Shown here one piece after another: positions 18,614-28,527 of a DNA stretch of 35,119 nucleotides (positions are counted from its first letter, which is position 1; every line of letters starts with the position of its first letter). Origin of the DNA: Chara braunii (lineage: Eukaryota > Streptophyta > Charophyceae > Charales > Characeae). The stretch covers positions 1,084,662 to 1,119,780 of the forward strand of contig BFEA01000038.1 in NCBI GenBank assembly GCA_003427395.1. Direction: 5' to 3'. The position numbers and the translations under genes were made by a program. The notes beneath the pieces are model-generated. The model saw only the letters and a list, made by a program, of their open reading frames with translations, ran no database searches and was not told where the DNA came from.

Positions 18614-19533
18614 TGCAATCAGATTCGCTTTCTTCTTCACTTCACATGCATACAAACAGATGGCAGTCCACACTGACGTTGGGCGCCCACACAAAGCTGA
18701 GAGATATTCAAGCCGAAGACACAGTTCAGTTACAAACTTGCTTCAATCCAACTATGGCGCCTGAGCGCTGGCACATCCCTCTTCACCCCAACTGTTCACA
18801 TGCACTTCACACCGGATCTCCCTGGATATCCCACGCACACAACTCAGTACAGAACATACACACACACTGATCTCTATCACTAAGCTACAGCGGCTATGGC
18901 CGCCCTACCACTGCTGGCTGTGGACGAACTATCTCCCTTCAGCCCACTTCAACTTCGGCCATCTGCAGACCACCTCGCACAAGATGCTATGGCAGCGCTT
19001 CCGCATGGCTCACACAGGCATGAATGAATGGCTGGACAGTGCCTCTTGATTTATACTTCTGTAAGTCGTTGGTCTGCCCTTTTCCACCGGGCCCCACACA
19101 GTCCCACATGGTACTTGCTGACTGGACAAAGTGAGACTGGGACTGGGTACCGCTGACTAAGCGAAGTTGGACTCACCATTTGCCCACTCGCCTCTGGTCT
19201 GCTGTGAGTAATGTGAGAAAAACTCGAAAGGCCACTTGCGGACCTTCCGGAAGTCTGTGGACTTGGCCTTTCGGGACTGTAGCAGCTACGACCTTGACCT
19301 TTTAGGACTGTAGCGGCTACGGCCTCTACACAGCTATGACCCCTACTCGACAGACCTACAGATCGAACCCCTACAGCTACACAGGCCTACGGCAGACAAC
19401 AGTCAACTACCAAAACACAGGTCACGGTTTCAAACACACAGGGGTCGACTCGATACTGTACATGGGTGTGGTAAGTTCTAGGGATCGAGCCCTGGGATCT
19501 GCAGCTGCTACTGCCAAGGTGAAAACTATTTCA
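18614..19533 (-). repeat. 3' LTR of the Ty3 element
   Basis: About 920 bp, matching 26421-28060 once the insertion there is removed. On the minus strand it begins TGAAATAGTTTTCACCTTGG and ends CTGATTGCA. Boundaries were set where the two copies stop matching. U3/R/U5 limits are not resolved beyond the TATA box. Confidence 0.9.
19049..19055 (-). promoter_or_regulatory. LTR TATA box (3' LTR)
   Basis: TATAAAT on the minus strand within AGTATAAATCAAGAGGCA, about 480 bp into the LTR. It is conserved in the 5' LTR and in the degenerate copy near 7072. Confidence 0.6.
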
Positions 19534-19546
19534 CTCCCGCCGGCCT
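19534..19546 (-). promoter_or_regulatory. Purine-rich tract before the 3' LTR
   Basis: Minus strand AGGCCGGCGGGAG directly precedes the TG of the 3' LTR. It would prime plus-strand synthesis. The tract is short and contains two pyrimidine interruptions, so the call rests mainly on position. Confidence 0.5.
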
Positions 19547-19571
19547 AAATTCGAGGTCCCCCGAGAATAGT

Positions 19572-19838
19572 TCAGTCTAAGGTTGGACCTTTACCTTTCT
19601 TATCTCTCTCATAGGCTCGAACTACATCGGGAGCGGTCTCAAGAAGTTCTGTTCGTGTAAACCAGCAGTCATTCTCTGGTTCCTGGAAAGCGAACCCAAC
19701 CTTATACTGTTTTTGTGGACGACCTCTACCTCCTGTTCTAAAGACATCCTCACCTACAATGCCGTCAATGTCGTACCTTCCATCCATGTTCGGAGGAATC
19801 ATCGATCTCCGTGATAGAGTGCAACAACTTTGACGCAT
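19572..19838 (-). pseudogene. Integrase C-terminal chromodomain
   Basis: The segment encodes YDIDGIVGEDVFRTGG, then KQYKVGFAFQEPENDCWFTR and LLETAPDVVRAYE. The order of a short acidic strand, an aromatic-rich W-x-R/T strand and a C-terminal helix is that of retrotransposon chromodomains, which steer integration to particular chromatin marks (family knowledge). The preceding integrase text (YPVFYASKLLHSIT) is in another frame, so a frameshift lies near 19800. The frame ends at a TAA just before the purine tract. Confidence 0.75.
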
Positions 19839-19839
19839 A

Positions 19840-20700
19840 AAAAACTGGGTAGGTGTGGCGGTGTGCTGGAATCTCTATGGTGTAGGACGGTCCATCCTGT
19901 CCGCCCTTGACTTCCAAGACAGGCCACGGTCCTGTATATGCAAGTAACAGTTTCTGCGAGATGTTTTCCTTAGGAGCAAACTCTTTTGACTTAACCCAGA
20001 CTATGTCACCTACTTAGAACTGCGATGGGTGACGATGCTTATTGGCTTGCTCTATCGTTCTATGCTGGGCCTTCCTCCGGTTCTCTACTACGGTAGCAAT
20101 CTCTTTTTCATGGTGTATCACAAACTCCCTAGTTCCGGGTGGTAGCCTCTGAATCTGATCCCGGTTGAGTCCCTCAAATGGTCTACGCGGTCTAAAGGAC
20201 TTATGCAATTCGTTGGGAGTGCGACAAGTGGCTAAATGCACACTGTTATTGTAGGCACTGACTACCTTTGGGAGCATCTCATCCCAGTTGACTTGGTCGG
20301 CTCTAATGTACATTCTCATAACTTGCTGCAAAACTTTATTCATTTGTTCAGTCTGACCGTTGGTCTCTGGATGTCGGCCAGAGGACATTAGCAACTTAGA
20401 GCCGTAGACTCTCATCAATTCCTGCCAGTCCTGACTAGTGAACCTAGTATCTCTGTCACTAACTATGGACAGCGGCACACCATGTTCGCTGACTCAATGA
20501 TCGAAAAACTTCTGTATTATTAAATTTGTACGTGCCTCAGAAGGCAAAGGAACAAACACTGCATACTTACTAAATCTATCAACTATAACCATGACTTGGC
20601 TCTCGCCATGCCTACTCCTGACCTTAGCATCCATAAAGTCAATGGACATAGAGTCTTCGGGTCCGTTGGGAATAGGCAAGGGTCTGAGAAGAGGGAACGC
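19840..20700 (-). pseudogene. Ty3 integrase core
   Basis: Integrase inserts the element's cDNA into the host chromosome. Read on the minus strand, it shows SMSIDFMDAKV (first Asp), IVDRFSKYAVFVPL, IVSDRDTRFTS (second Asp), SSGRHPETNGQTEQ (catalytic Glu) and AYNNSVH, then WVKSKEF and GPWPVLEV of the C-terminal domain. The D, D and E residues are all present. The N-terminal HHCC zinc finger is missing: text passes from RLCVPSS (end of RNase H/spacer) straight to PLPIPNGPED, pointing to a deletion of roughly the finger's length at about 20690. In-frame stops lie near 20495 and 20014. Confidence 0.92.
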
Positions 20701-21368
20701 ATAAGCGGTCAGCTACATTAGTCTTCTTGAATAGTAATCCATTTGTAGTGCGGTAGTCTGGCTCAGATTCTGGAGACTCTTTAACTCTCTTGAGGAGATC
20801 ACTATAAATAGGATCCTGCGCATAGGCTTCCTTAACTTTCTGCTGCAGGTCTTGCCCTATATCCAAATAGTGAACTATCGCTCCAAAGTAATCAGCTCTC
20901 CTACTTAGAGCGTCCGCAACTACATTATACTTCCCTTTAACTGGCTTGAGCTCGAAGTCAACTGATCTATTTCGGCGGCCCAACTAGTAAGCTTAGGTGT
21001 CATCTTGGTCTGCGTCTTCAGCCATCTCAGCGTCTCGTGGCCTGAATATACCATGAAGTGCCTCCCAAGCAAGTAGTGTTTCCAATGGTCTAGTGCTTGC
21101 CTGAGAGCGTAAAGCTCCCTCTCATAGGTTGATGTCGCTACCTTCTCTAAAGTCATCCTAGCAGACGTGAACTCTACATATAGCCATTGCCATCGTCTTG
21201 TTGTAAGACAACACCTATGCCATACTGACTCACGTCAGTAGTAACAACGAAAGGCAGGGACGTATCGGCCACCTTGAGGACTGGATATTCTATCAAAGCC
21301 CGCTTCAACTTCTTCAAGGCCGACGTACAGTCTTTGTCCCACTTCCAGATTGCTTCTTTCTTTAGCAA
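20700..21368 (-). pseudogene. Ty3 RNase H domain and spacer
   Basis: RNase H removes the RNA strand after cDNA synthesis. Visible words are KWDKDCTSALKKLKRAL, VTTDVSQYGIGVVLQQ (usual TDAS is TDVS), TYERELYALRQALDHWKHY (catalytic Glu) and VYSGHETLRWL. In the last, the conserved Asp of SDHETL is Gly, so the active site is damaged. NVVADALSRRADY ends the domain. There are breaks at 21160-21174 and near 20985. Confidence 0.92.
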
Positions 21369-22459
21369 CCTGCGAAGGGTGCAACGATGGTGGAAAAGTT
21401 TCTTACGAACTTCCTATAGTAGTTGGCTAAGCCTAGAAACGACCGCAACTCTGTCAATGTGCGGGGCATCGGCCAATCTCTAATCGTTGCTATCTTACTG
21501 TCCTCAGGTTTGATACCATCTTCCTCTAAGACGTGGCCCAAGTACAAAACTTGCATCTTGGCCCACTCGCACTTCTTCGCGTTAATCTTGAAGTTAGCTT
21601 CCCTCAGCTTCTCCAAGACTTGCCTCAGATGGCCCTCATGCTACTGGAGGGTCTTACTAAAGACTAGGATGCCATCGAAGTACACCACTATAAGCCGATC
21701 TAGCCACGGTCTAAACAAATCATTCATACAACGCTGAAATGTAGTTGGCGCGTTGGTTAGTCCAAAGGGCATTACTATAAACTCATGGTGCCCTTATCTG
21801 GTCTTGAACGCTGTCTTGTGCTGATCATCAGGATGGACCTCTATCTGATGAAAGAATGGCTTCAAGTCTATCTTGGAGAAGTATTTGCAGCCCTGCACCC
21901 GATCTAACAGATCATCTATACGGGGCAGTGGTTCTGCATTCTTCATTGTGATGGCTTTAAGACCCCTGTAGTCAATACACATTCTTAGCTCTCCCTCTTT
22001 TTTGGGGACGAACAGAACAGGCGCTCCAAAAGGAGATGAACTAGGGCTAATCCAACCCTTTTCCAGGAGCTCGTCTAACTGCTTGTGAAACTCCTCTAAC
22101 TCCCTTGGGGACATTCTATAAATAGCTCCCTTAGGAGTTCTACTGCCAGGCTCTATCTCAATACGATGCTGGATAGGCCGTTGCACTACCCTTGTAGGCG
22201 GCTTAGCTAAGTCTGTATACTCATCCAACAACTTGGCAATAACTGGGTCAATGGGTTTCTCTTTCCTAGGCTCAGTGACAGGCCTAACATAGGCTATGAA
22301 AACATGTTTTTCTAATTGCTCCTTTCTGACTAGTCGCACGAACGGGGGAGCACTGAGGCAGCAATGTGCTAAGGTATTATCTACCCCCGACACATGAAAC
22401 AGACGAGCAATCTTAACTTCACCTGATGGGCTAGGAACTCTACACTCGTGCTCTCTCAA
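21362..22459 (-). pseudogene. Ty3 reverse transcriptase
   Basis: The sequence shows GAPVLFVPKKEGELRMCIDY, YFSKIDLKPFFHQIEVHPDD (motif A; GYHQI is FFHQI), a stop replacing the Tyr codon in TR-stop-GHHEF at ~21794, [15 protein letters not shown], and motif C as [12 protein letters not shown]. Motif C should read YxDD: the second catalytic Asp is Gly (codon near 21685), which would abolish activity. LRSFLGLANYYRKFVRNFS marks the end. A further stop lies in the helix before HEGHLRQ at ~21640. Family assignment is certain. Confidence 0.95.
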
Positions 22460-22538
22460 GTGGAGTGTGGCTCTTGCTGCCTCTCCCAGTCCATTCCTAG
22501 GACTATGTCAAATGAGAGGCTATCTTCTACAAGGAGAG

Positions 22539-22910
22539 TCAGCGAAAGTACGCCTGGACTCCCTCTACATATTCCTCGACTCGCATAGTGCGATTGTCTG
22601 CGAGGATGCTGACTATAGGGTCTTCTAACTTCTGGACCTTTAGATTCAACTTTAACTTCTGTAGCGCTTTCCTACTAATATAGTTGCGAGTTGCCCCACT
22701 ATCTATAAGGGCCCCCACTCGTCCTCTAAAAATTGCTACATTTACTAACACTAGTTCTCCTTTCGCATCATTCTTCATCTTGGCCCATGCAAGCATTCTC
22801 TCCTTCAATTCTTCTGCCACGCCTGTGAGGGAAGTGCCTAGAGAGACCCTAACGCAAGCAGTCTCTGGACAACTTTCTAGGTACTGGCCAGCAACCTCTG
22901 CCATAGACAC
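22539..22910 (-). pseudogene. Ty3 aspartic protease
   Basis: GALIDSGATRNYISRKALQK is the retropepsin active-site loop (DSG with following hydrophobic-rich strand), about residue 67 of this 123-residue open stretch. The upstream part (MLAWAKMKNDAKGELVLVNV) is the Gag-Pol linker. The protease would cut the polyprotein as a dimer. The active-site triplet is intact, but the frame stops after VEGVQAYFR and the RT starts in another frame at 22459. Confidence 0.85.
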
Positions 22911-22984
22911 ATGTGGTTTGGGAGTTTCTGTGTGGTGCGCGCACTCTTCTCCACATGGTCTAGGGGTAAGGGCAGTTGCGACCC

Positions 22985-23338
22985 CTACCGGTGGTTGCCT
23001 TTTGCTATATGTGCAGCATACCGGGCCTCTCTATATTTGGGGCAGTATTTTATAATGTGCCCCAGATCACCACAATAAAATGCAATGATCCTGGTCTTTT
23101 CTCTTCTGCCATACTTTCTGATGTAGGCCCAAATCTTCCCAGGGTCTGCCTTGTGGCCAGCCAGGGTGCCGACTGGAACGCAGACGATCTGGCGGGGGAC
23201 CTTGACCCCTACCTCCCTCTTGGTGGTTTCCTCTACCACCAACCCCCTGAGCGCCCTGTCCTCAACCACGAGAGGCCCGACCCCCTTGGCCGCGGCCTCC
23301 TCCTCTTCCTTGCGGCCTCCCCCCGGCCGCAACGACAA
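22985..23338 (-). pseudogene. Gag C-terminal part with damaged zinc knuckle
   Basis: IIAFYCGDLGHIIKYCPKY fits the nucleocapsid knuckle C-x2-C-x4-H-x4-C, except that the first Cys is Ala. RNA binding and zinc coordination would be impaired. The segment before it is rich in basic and acidic residues. A gap of uncertain frame (23340-23566) separates it from the rest of gag. Confidence 0.75.
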
Positions 23339-23566
23339 TATAAGTCCTTCCTTGGCTCACGCTAGTGTCATCCTCTTCGAGGCCCCACTCTATCGGACTA
23401 TAAGGGACCTCCTCCATACCACCCTCATCCAATGAAGAATCAGGTGATCCTTGCCCTTAACCTGACCTGAGATGGTACGGTCCTTCCACTTTTTCCCCTT
23501 ATCAAGGTCCTTATGCCAGAGTGGAAACTGCCATGGACTGTGCCTCAAATGCTACTACTTCCCTAC

Positions 23567-24203
23567 TCAGGTCATGGAAGACTCCCTACTTTTTTCAAAG
23601 AAGTGCCCGCGCAAAGGCTCGGGCATGGCACGATAGAATAGGTTGACCAATTGGGTCTCAATGACCCCATGGTCAGGGACAACAATCAACTCATCCATAA
23701 CGCTCTTAAGTGCCCTAGCACTCCTCCATTGACGGGAATGGATGGTCTGCAGTTTGTCAGAGGCTCTAACACTTTGCGACGTCTGCGAACCTCTCACGCA
23801 ATAACTTAAAGAAGTCACTCAGGGGGGTGATCAGGGAATAGCCAACCATATCATTCTCACATTTAGCAGCGAGGGCAAGTGACCTGGCGAAGCTAGCTGC
23901 TTCGTCTCTAAGGGCATGGAAAGCAATGAGGACATGTTCCTCAGGGGCTATCTTCTGCAAGTGAACATAAGAGTTCACGTTTGCCTCCCAATTATCGAAG
24001 TTCTCCTCCTTCTTCTCGCTGTAGGAGTCAGGAAACTTGACCTTAACTGGCTCTCTACAGGGGCGAATTTCCTCTTCCCTTGGAGCAGCAAGTTTGGTGC
24101 CTTCTATTGCGCCTGAACAAAATCGCTTCGTGTTCTCTAGCCTCGCCTTCATTTCTAAGCCCACGTGCGTTATCATTTCGCGGGCGAATTCTCTAAACCC
24201 CAA
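23567..24203 (-). pseudogene. Ty3 Gag capsid region
   Basis: VKFPDSYSEKKEENFDNWEA and LIAFHALRDEAASFARSLA match the retrotransposon Gag pattern (target peptide, W-containing helix, then the L..EA..W/A helix). In a second frame from 23818, QLVNLFYRAMPEPLRGHFFE gives the C-terminal capsid helix (V..YL..LP..L). The frame change lies near 23770-23800. The protein would form the particle shell. Confidence 0.8.
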
Positions 24204-24212
24204 CTGTATGGA

Positions 24213-24962
24213 TCACAGTGCTACATCTTGGCCCCTTACAAATTGATATTGCTCTGCATGGGCCCCCACCAAGAGTTCTATATTCCTGGCCATAACCTCC
24301 ATCTTTCCCTGCCACTCCGGCTGCACCTCCATCTGCGCCCTTTGCTCCTTCGCTACCTCCAACTCCTTTGCTGCCTTACTCACCTCCTCCATTCTTTTCT
24401 TCTTCTCCCTGGTCAGACGCAACTTCCACTCCCAACTTCCTCTCAACTTCTTCTCCTCCTCTATAATATGACGTTTTAAGGGATCCTCTTCTGCTTCTAA
24501 CTCCTGAATTATCACCTCCTGTTCTGCCCTGGAGACATATAGCATCGCTTCTTCTTCTTCCCCCAGGGACAGATTAGCAACCCGCTTTGAAATCTTCTTC
24601 TCCATCCATGGGTCCTCCTTCTTCATGCCACTGGTCTCCCCTCTCTCTCTTGTGACCGTTCTGACTAAAGGGATTTCTTCCTCTACTTCCTCCTCCACTT
24701 CTTCTTCTTCTACTGCCTTTAGCTTTTCTTCTTCTTCTCTTTGCAGCTTCTCCATCTCCTCCTGCAACTTCTTTTTCTTCGCCGCCTGCTCCTCCAGGAA
24801 GGCCAACTTCTTGGCTTGCTTAATCAACTCCTTCTTGGCCTCCTCTTTTCTCTCTTTCAGGACAGCGGCGGCTTGCTCTTCTTGAGCCTTAGTGTCCGGG
24901 GTGGTGCTCTTACCACTACGCAGGTCAACCATGGTGTCAGATGTACAACCGAGTGATTCCAC
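24213..24962 (-). CDS. Gag N-terminal coiled-coil region of the Ty3 element
   Basis: A 249-residue stretch very rich in Glu, Lys and Arg, with long heptad-like helices (KLQEEMEKLQREEEEKLKAV; VEEEEVEEEVEEEIPLVRTV). This type of N-terminal extension precedes capsid in some plant chromoviruses. It starts with MESLGCTSDTMVDLRSGKST; an internal Met at residue 11 (MVDLRSGKS) is also a plausible start. It ends at a TAG 10 bp before the capsid frame begins, so the two were probably joined in the active element. No catalytic residues are expected. Confidence 0.7.
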   Translation of the reverse strand: MESLGCTSDTMVDLRSGKSTTPDTKAQEEQAAAVLKERKEEAKKELIKQAKKLAFLEEQAAKKKKLQEEMEKLQREEEEKLKAVEEEEVEEEVEEEIPLVRTVTRERGETSGMKKEDPWMEKKISKRVANLSLGEEEEAMLYVSRAEQEVIIQELEAEEDPLKRHIIEEEKKLRGSWEWKLRLTREKKKRMEEVSKAAKELEVAKEQRAQMEVQPEWQGKMEVMARNIELLVGAHAEQYQFVRGQDVAL

Positions 24963-25658
24963 TCCTCACCACTTAGACTTCCACCCCCTAACCGACTTAA
25001 CTGACTGACTGACTCTTCTAAGGACCACATAGCCTTACCCTTCGATCCGGCCAAGTTACCACGGCTCAAGGAAGCTTTCGCCACCACTGTCCTTTACAAA
25101 CCAGACCCAGATGCCCTGCACCTGCGGTCAATCCCACTGGGCTTTCTCTCCGGTTCAGGACCCTGTAAACTAGGGTCTCTAGCCTGGACCTATTACTAAG
25201 ATGTCACTACAGGACGTCAGCGCTGGTCAGGAGGCATTTAAGGAGATCCCCCATAACTCCTCAGGAATTGTTTAACGTCGCAAATAGGACGACGCGATCA
25301 ACAAGTCCTCTCAACACTTAGACAGCTGGTTGTGCAGCCCACAACTCGGATTTTGGGCATACCATGCCACACTAAGCACCCCGCCGATCTGTACCGGTCC
25401 TTGGGAGGGTTTGTCCTCCGGGTCAGTCAGTCATCAGACGCGGCCTTTAGCCCTACTCAGCCCGTGTGGGTTTGGTCAACACAGCTCTACGACCTCATAC
25501 ACAGAGTTCCTATCACCTGACAGAAGAGATTGAATGCAGAAAGAAGAGACAAACAGACTCAGCAAGTACCATAGGGTGAGTGCACATCCATAGGGCGAGG
25601 GGATATAGGCTGAAGGCTTGGTGAGAGTATGCCAACTCCAGCTTCGTCAATTTCGTGG

Positions 25659-25798
25659 TCAACAGCTCCGGTCAACGCCCTAGTCAACACCTTGATCAAC
25701 GCTGGTCAACGTCCCGGTCAACTCCTCGGTGGTAAACTCCCGGTCAACGTTGGTAAACACCCTGGTCAACGTCAACGAATGCCTTGGTCAACGTTGGG
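25659..25798. repeat. GGTCAACG minisatellite
   Basis: GGTCAAC or GGTAAAC recurs about every 10-20 bp (roughly ten copies) with C/T-rich spacers. It lies inside the Ty3 leader. Confidence 0.75.
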
Positions 25799-26072
25799 TA
25801 TGGCTGTCAACCCTCTCCCTCTCACCTTCTTTCACCTTCCTCCTTCCTCCTCCTTCACTCTCGGCTATGGCTTCTCTCTCATCCCTCGTCTCTTTCTTCT
25901 TCACCCCCGTCTTCATCTCTACTTCCTTTCTCTTCTTCGGCTATGGCTTCTCTCTCCTTTGTCTCTCCCTCCTCTTTCACCAGGTCTTCTCTCTCCTTCG
26001 TTCACTCCGTGTCCGAGCTTGGCGGCTATGGCCGCCACCTTCTTTCTTGGACTGCACAACAATCTTGTATCG

Positions 26073-26074
<2 letters not shown>

Positions 26075-26166
<92 letters not shown>
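26075..26166. repeat. (CT)n then (TA)n microsatellite
   Basis: About 65 bp of uninterrupted CT followed by about 26 bp of TA. It makes long artefactual frames of Ser-Leu or Arg-Glu repeats. Confidence 0.95.
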
Positions 26167-26167
<1 letters not shown>

Positions 26168-26297
26168 TGTCAAATAGAACTGCCCGGTAAACCTTAGGCA
26201 GAGAGGGAGAAGAGGACAACAAACGAGGGGCTGTATATATATATATATATATATATATATTCTATTTGACGATATATATATATATATATATATATAT
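26168..26297. repeat. TA-flanked 65-bp dispersed repeat, copy 2 (inverted)
   Basis: 26168-26232 is the reverse complement of 348-412 with few changes. It is followed by TA repeats and an inverted copy of its own edge (TCTATTTGACGATATATA at 26261), giving a small inverted arrangement around the TA runs. Confidence 0.7.
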
Positions 26298-26407
26298 TCG
26301 TCGTTGTCTTCTTTGCAGGTACGTGGCACCTCTTTCCGCAGCGCAGCTATGGCGGACTCTTCTTCTTCGGCGCACTTCTACTATGGCGCGTGGAACAGCG
26401 GGAACCT

Positions 26408-26419
26408 GCTCCGATACCA
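26408..26419 (-). promoter_or_regulatory. Primer-binding site, initiator Met tRNA type
   Basis: Minus strand TGGTATCGGAGC lies one base after the CA end of the 5' LTR. The usual plant initiator-Met site is TGGTATCAGAGC, so 11 of 12 positions agree. It fixes the 5' LTR and the minus orientation. Confidence 0.85.
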
Positions 26420-26649
26420 ATGCAATCAGACTCGCTTTCTTCTTCACTTCGTATGCATACAAACAGATGGCAGTCCACACTGGCGCTGGGCGCCCACACA
26501 AAGCTGAGAGATATTCAAGCCGAAGACACAGTTCAGTTACAAACTCGCTTCAATCCAACTATGGCGCCTGAGCGCCGGCACATCCCTCTTCACCCCAACT
26601 GTTCACATGCACTTCACACCGAATCTCCCTGGATATCCCACGCACACAA

Positions 26650-26661
26650 CTCAGTACAGAA
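26650..26661. repeat. 12-bp target-site duplication, left
   Basis: CTCAGTACAGAA, repeated exactly at 27350-27361. The uninterrupted 3' LTR has it once, proving the insertion. Confidence 0.85.
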
Positions 26662-27349
26662 ATGCTACAGAACGTGTTGTGGCGCTCGTCTACAAACTAC
26701 GAAAATGCTACGAGAACTGGAGCATGGCTGATAACGAGGAAGGCAGAAACTGCTGAGAACGGCGGCAAAATGGTCATGGCCTGAGCCACACGTACCTACA
26801 TGCGGTGTGACTCATTCACGCCCTGACATTTGCTTCAATTTCTCGTGATTTTTTAATCTTTGGGTTTGTCCTTTGTAGCAGGGCCAGCCCTCAACTGGTC
26901 GTGTGTTTTTTGTTTTTTGTTTTCGGTATCTAAGGACTCGACCTGCGCCCTGGCCCAGGCCGATTGCCTAGTAACGTTTTGTGTTTAGCAGGAAAGCCTA
27001 CTCATTACAGGTCTGGCTCACAGGGGACTTACTACGTCAGGCCCAGGCCGATTGCCTAATAACGTTTTGTGATTAGAGCGGGAAAGCCTACTCATTACAG
27101 GTCTGACTCACAGGGGACTTACAACGTCAGGTTCTTGGAGGCATTTTTTGGTCCCTCGGGACTGCCCGTAGTAAAGTCGATGAAACGAATACGAACCGAG
27201 TATTTATTGAAGGGAGCATTCGCTCTAACGCAGACTGAGTAGCATGGAGGAGAAGGTCTGTAGCATGGGGAGTGCCCATGTTCTAATGTAATGCGGTTAT
27301 GCTGCGATAATAAACCTCTGACTGCATTATATTTTTCTCTCTCTTTTAT
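26662..27349. mobile_element. 688-bp inserted element in the 5' LTR
   Basis: It is flanked by a perfect 12-bp duplication. There are no terminal inverted repeats and no TG...CA ends. On the plus strand it starts ATGCTACAGAACGTG and ends in a T/C-rich tail (ATATTTTTCTCTCTCTTTTA). It contains two ~88-bp tandem units (26954-27041, 27042-27129). A 12-bp duplication suggests target-primed retroposition (SINE-like or processed RNA), but no A-tail or pol III box is clear. Class unresolved. Confidence 0.7.
26954..27130. repeat. Two tandem 88-bp units
   Basis: Each unit reads CCCAGGCCGATTGCCTARTA, then ACGTTTTGTG, GGAAAGCCTACTCATTACAG and CTCACAGGGGACTTACNACG. The units differ at a handful of positions. 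They lie inside the 688-bp insertion. Confidence 0.85.
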
Positions 27350-27569
27350 CTCAGTACAGAACATACACACATACTGATCTCTATCACTAAGCTACAGCGG
27401 CTATGGCCGCCCTACTACTGCTGGCGATGGACGAACTATCTCCCTTCAGCCCACTTCAACTTCGGGCATCTGCAGACGGGCATCTGCAGACCACCTCGCA
27501 CAAGACACTATGGCAGCACTTCCGCATGGCTCACACAGGAATGAATGAATGGCTGGACGCTGCCTCTTG

Positions 27570-27576
27570 ATTTATA
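27570..27576 (-). promoter_or_regulatory. LTR TATA box (5' LTR)
   Basis: TATAAAT on the minus strand, conserved with 19049-19055. It would start the genomic RNA. The 688-bp insertion lies downstream of it, so transcripts would include it. Confidence 0.6.
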
Positions 27577-28060
27577 CTTCTGTAAGTCGTTGGTCTGCCC
27601 TTTTCCACTGGGCCCCTGGTGCACACAGTCCCACATGGTACTTGCTGACTGGACAAAGTGAGACTGGGACTGGGTACCGCTGACTAAGCGAAGTTGGACT
27701 CACCACTTGCCCACTTGCCTCTGGTCTGCTGTGAGTAACGTGAGAAAAACTCGAAAGGCCACTTGCGGACCTTCCGGAAGTCTGTGGACTTGGCCTTTCG
27801 GGACTGTAGCAGCTACGACCTTGACCTTTCAGGACTTCAGCTGCTACGGCCTCTACACAACTATGACCCCTACTCGACAGACCTACAGATCGAACCCCTA
27901 CAGCTACACAGGCCTACGGCAGACAACAGTCAACTACCAAAACACAGGTCACGGATTCAAACACACAGGGATCGACTCGATACTGTACATGGGTGTGGTA
28001 AGTTCTCGGGACCGAGCCCTGGGATCTGCAGCTGCTACTGCCAAGGTGAAAACCGTTTCA

Positions 28061-28461
28061 CGGTAGTGCAGAGGAAAAAAAAAAAAAAAAAGAGCTCATG
28101 CAAGGGAAATAGAGACTCGTCTGTTACACACACAAAGCACTAGTACACCACACATAGGCCCACGTCAGCATGAAACCTGTACCCCTTCGGAGGCCGCCGA
28201 TTCTCTTTTTCAACTGCGCCCCGGGCCACTCGGCGCCTCCGAGTTTTGCTTGTGGCAACAAAAACTTTCTGCAAGGCTGGGGCCGTGTACTAGCGGTTTA
28301 AGAGCCTGAGGCCACACTCACTCCAGGACTTTTCCTAAATGTAGCTAACTGCAATTACGGCTAGGTGCGCATTAATCTTACCTATATCACATCAAGAGCT
28401 TAGTAGAAAAAGTCCTAGTGTGAGTGAGTATGCCCTAAGAGAGAGGCAGGGAAGAGAAGAT
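28061..28461. repeat. Spacer with a 140-bp inverted-repeat element
   Basis: An A run (28075-28092) follows the LTR. At 28298-28440 a small element has ends CTGAGGCCACACTCACTC and, on the minus strand, CTTAGGGCATACTCACTC, both continuing to AGGACTTTT. A related pair is at 30890-31097. Nothing else is recognisable. Confidence 0.5.
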
Positions 28462-28485
28462 TTTTTTTTTTTTTATCATCCCCTT

Positions 28486-28527
28486 CGGTGCTAGTGGTGC
28501 TGATAAGAGCAGACACCACTAGCACCG
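28486..28527 (-). repeat. LINE C 3'-terminal hairpin, 15-bp stem
   Basis: Minus strand: CGGTGCTAGTGGTGT pairs with GCACCACTAGCACCG (one T-G wobble) around CTGCTCTTATCA, the same 12-nt loop as at 14802. It is followed by 17 nt and the poly-A tail. Confidence 0.88.

Larger units (their letters stand above)
25100..26400 (-). other. Ty3 leader between PBS and gag
   Basis: About 1.3 kb without coding signal. It contains the GGTCAAC array (25659-25798), a long pyrimidine stretch, CT and TA microsatellites and the TA-flanked 65-bp repeat. Open frames here (for example 25629-26177 plus) are translations of microsatellites. Confidence 0.65.
18614..28060 (-). mobile_element. Ty3/gypsy chromovirus retrotransposon, complete structure, decayed
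   Basis: The minus-strand order is 5' LTR (28060-26421), primer-binding site, long leader, gag, protease, RT, RNase H, integrase, chromodomain, purine-rich tract, 3' LTR (19533-18614). The RT-RNase H-integrase order and C-terminal chromodomain place it among plant-type chromoviruses. The LTRs start TG and end CA and look about 96% alike by eye, so insertion is fairly recent. All coding parts nevertheless carry stops, shifts or lost catalytic residues. Flanking 5-bp sequences (18609-18613 CTGGT and 28061-28065 CGGTA) do not match, so a target duplication is not shown. From memory the pol words resemble Chara elements (unchecked). Confidence 0.92.
26421..28060 (-). repeat. 5' LTR of the Ty3 element, with insertion
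   Basis: It matches the 3' LTR over its length but is split by a 688-bp insertion plus 12-bp duplication. A 15-bp local duplication (CGGGCATCTGCAGA, ~27464-27494) is also specific to this copy. The ends are TGAAACGGTTTTCACC and CTGATTGCA. Confidence 0.9.

Noticed and set aside
25629-26329. Long open frames of Ser-Leu, Arg-Glu and Ile-Tyr on both strands
   Set aside because: They are translations of CT and TA microsatellites and pyrimidine-rich leader sequence.
18609-28065. 5-bp target duplication of the Ty3 element
   Set aside because: Flanks CTGGT and CGGTA differ; shifting the ends by one base does not give a match.
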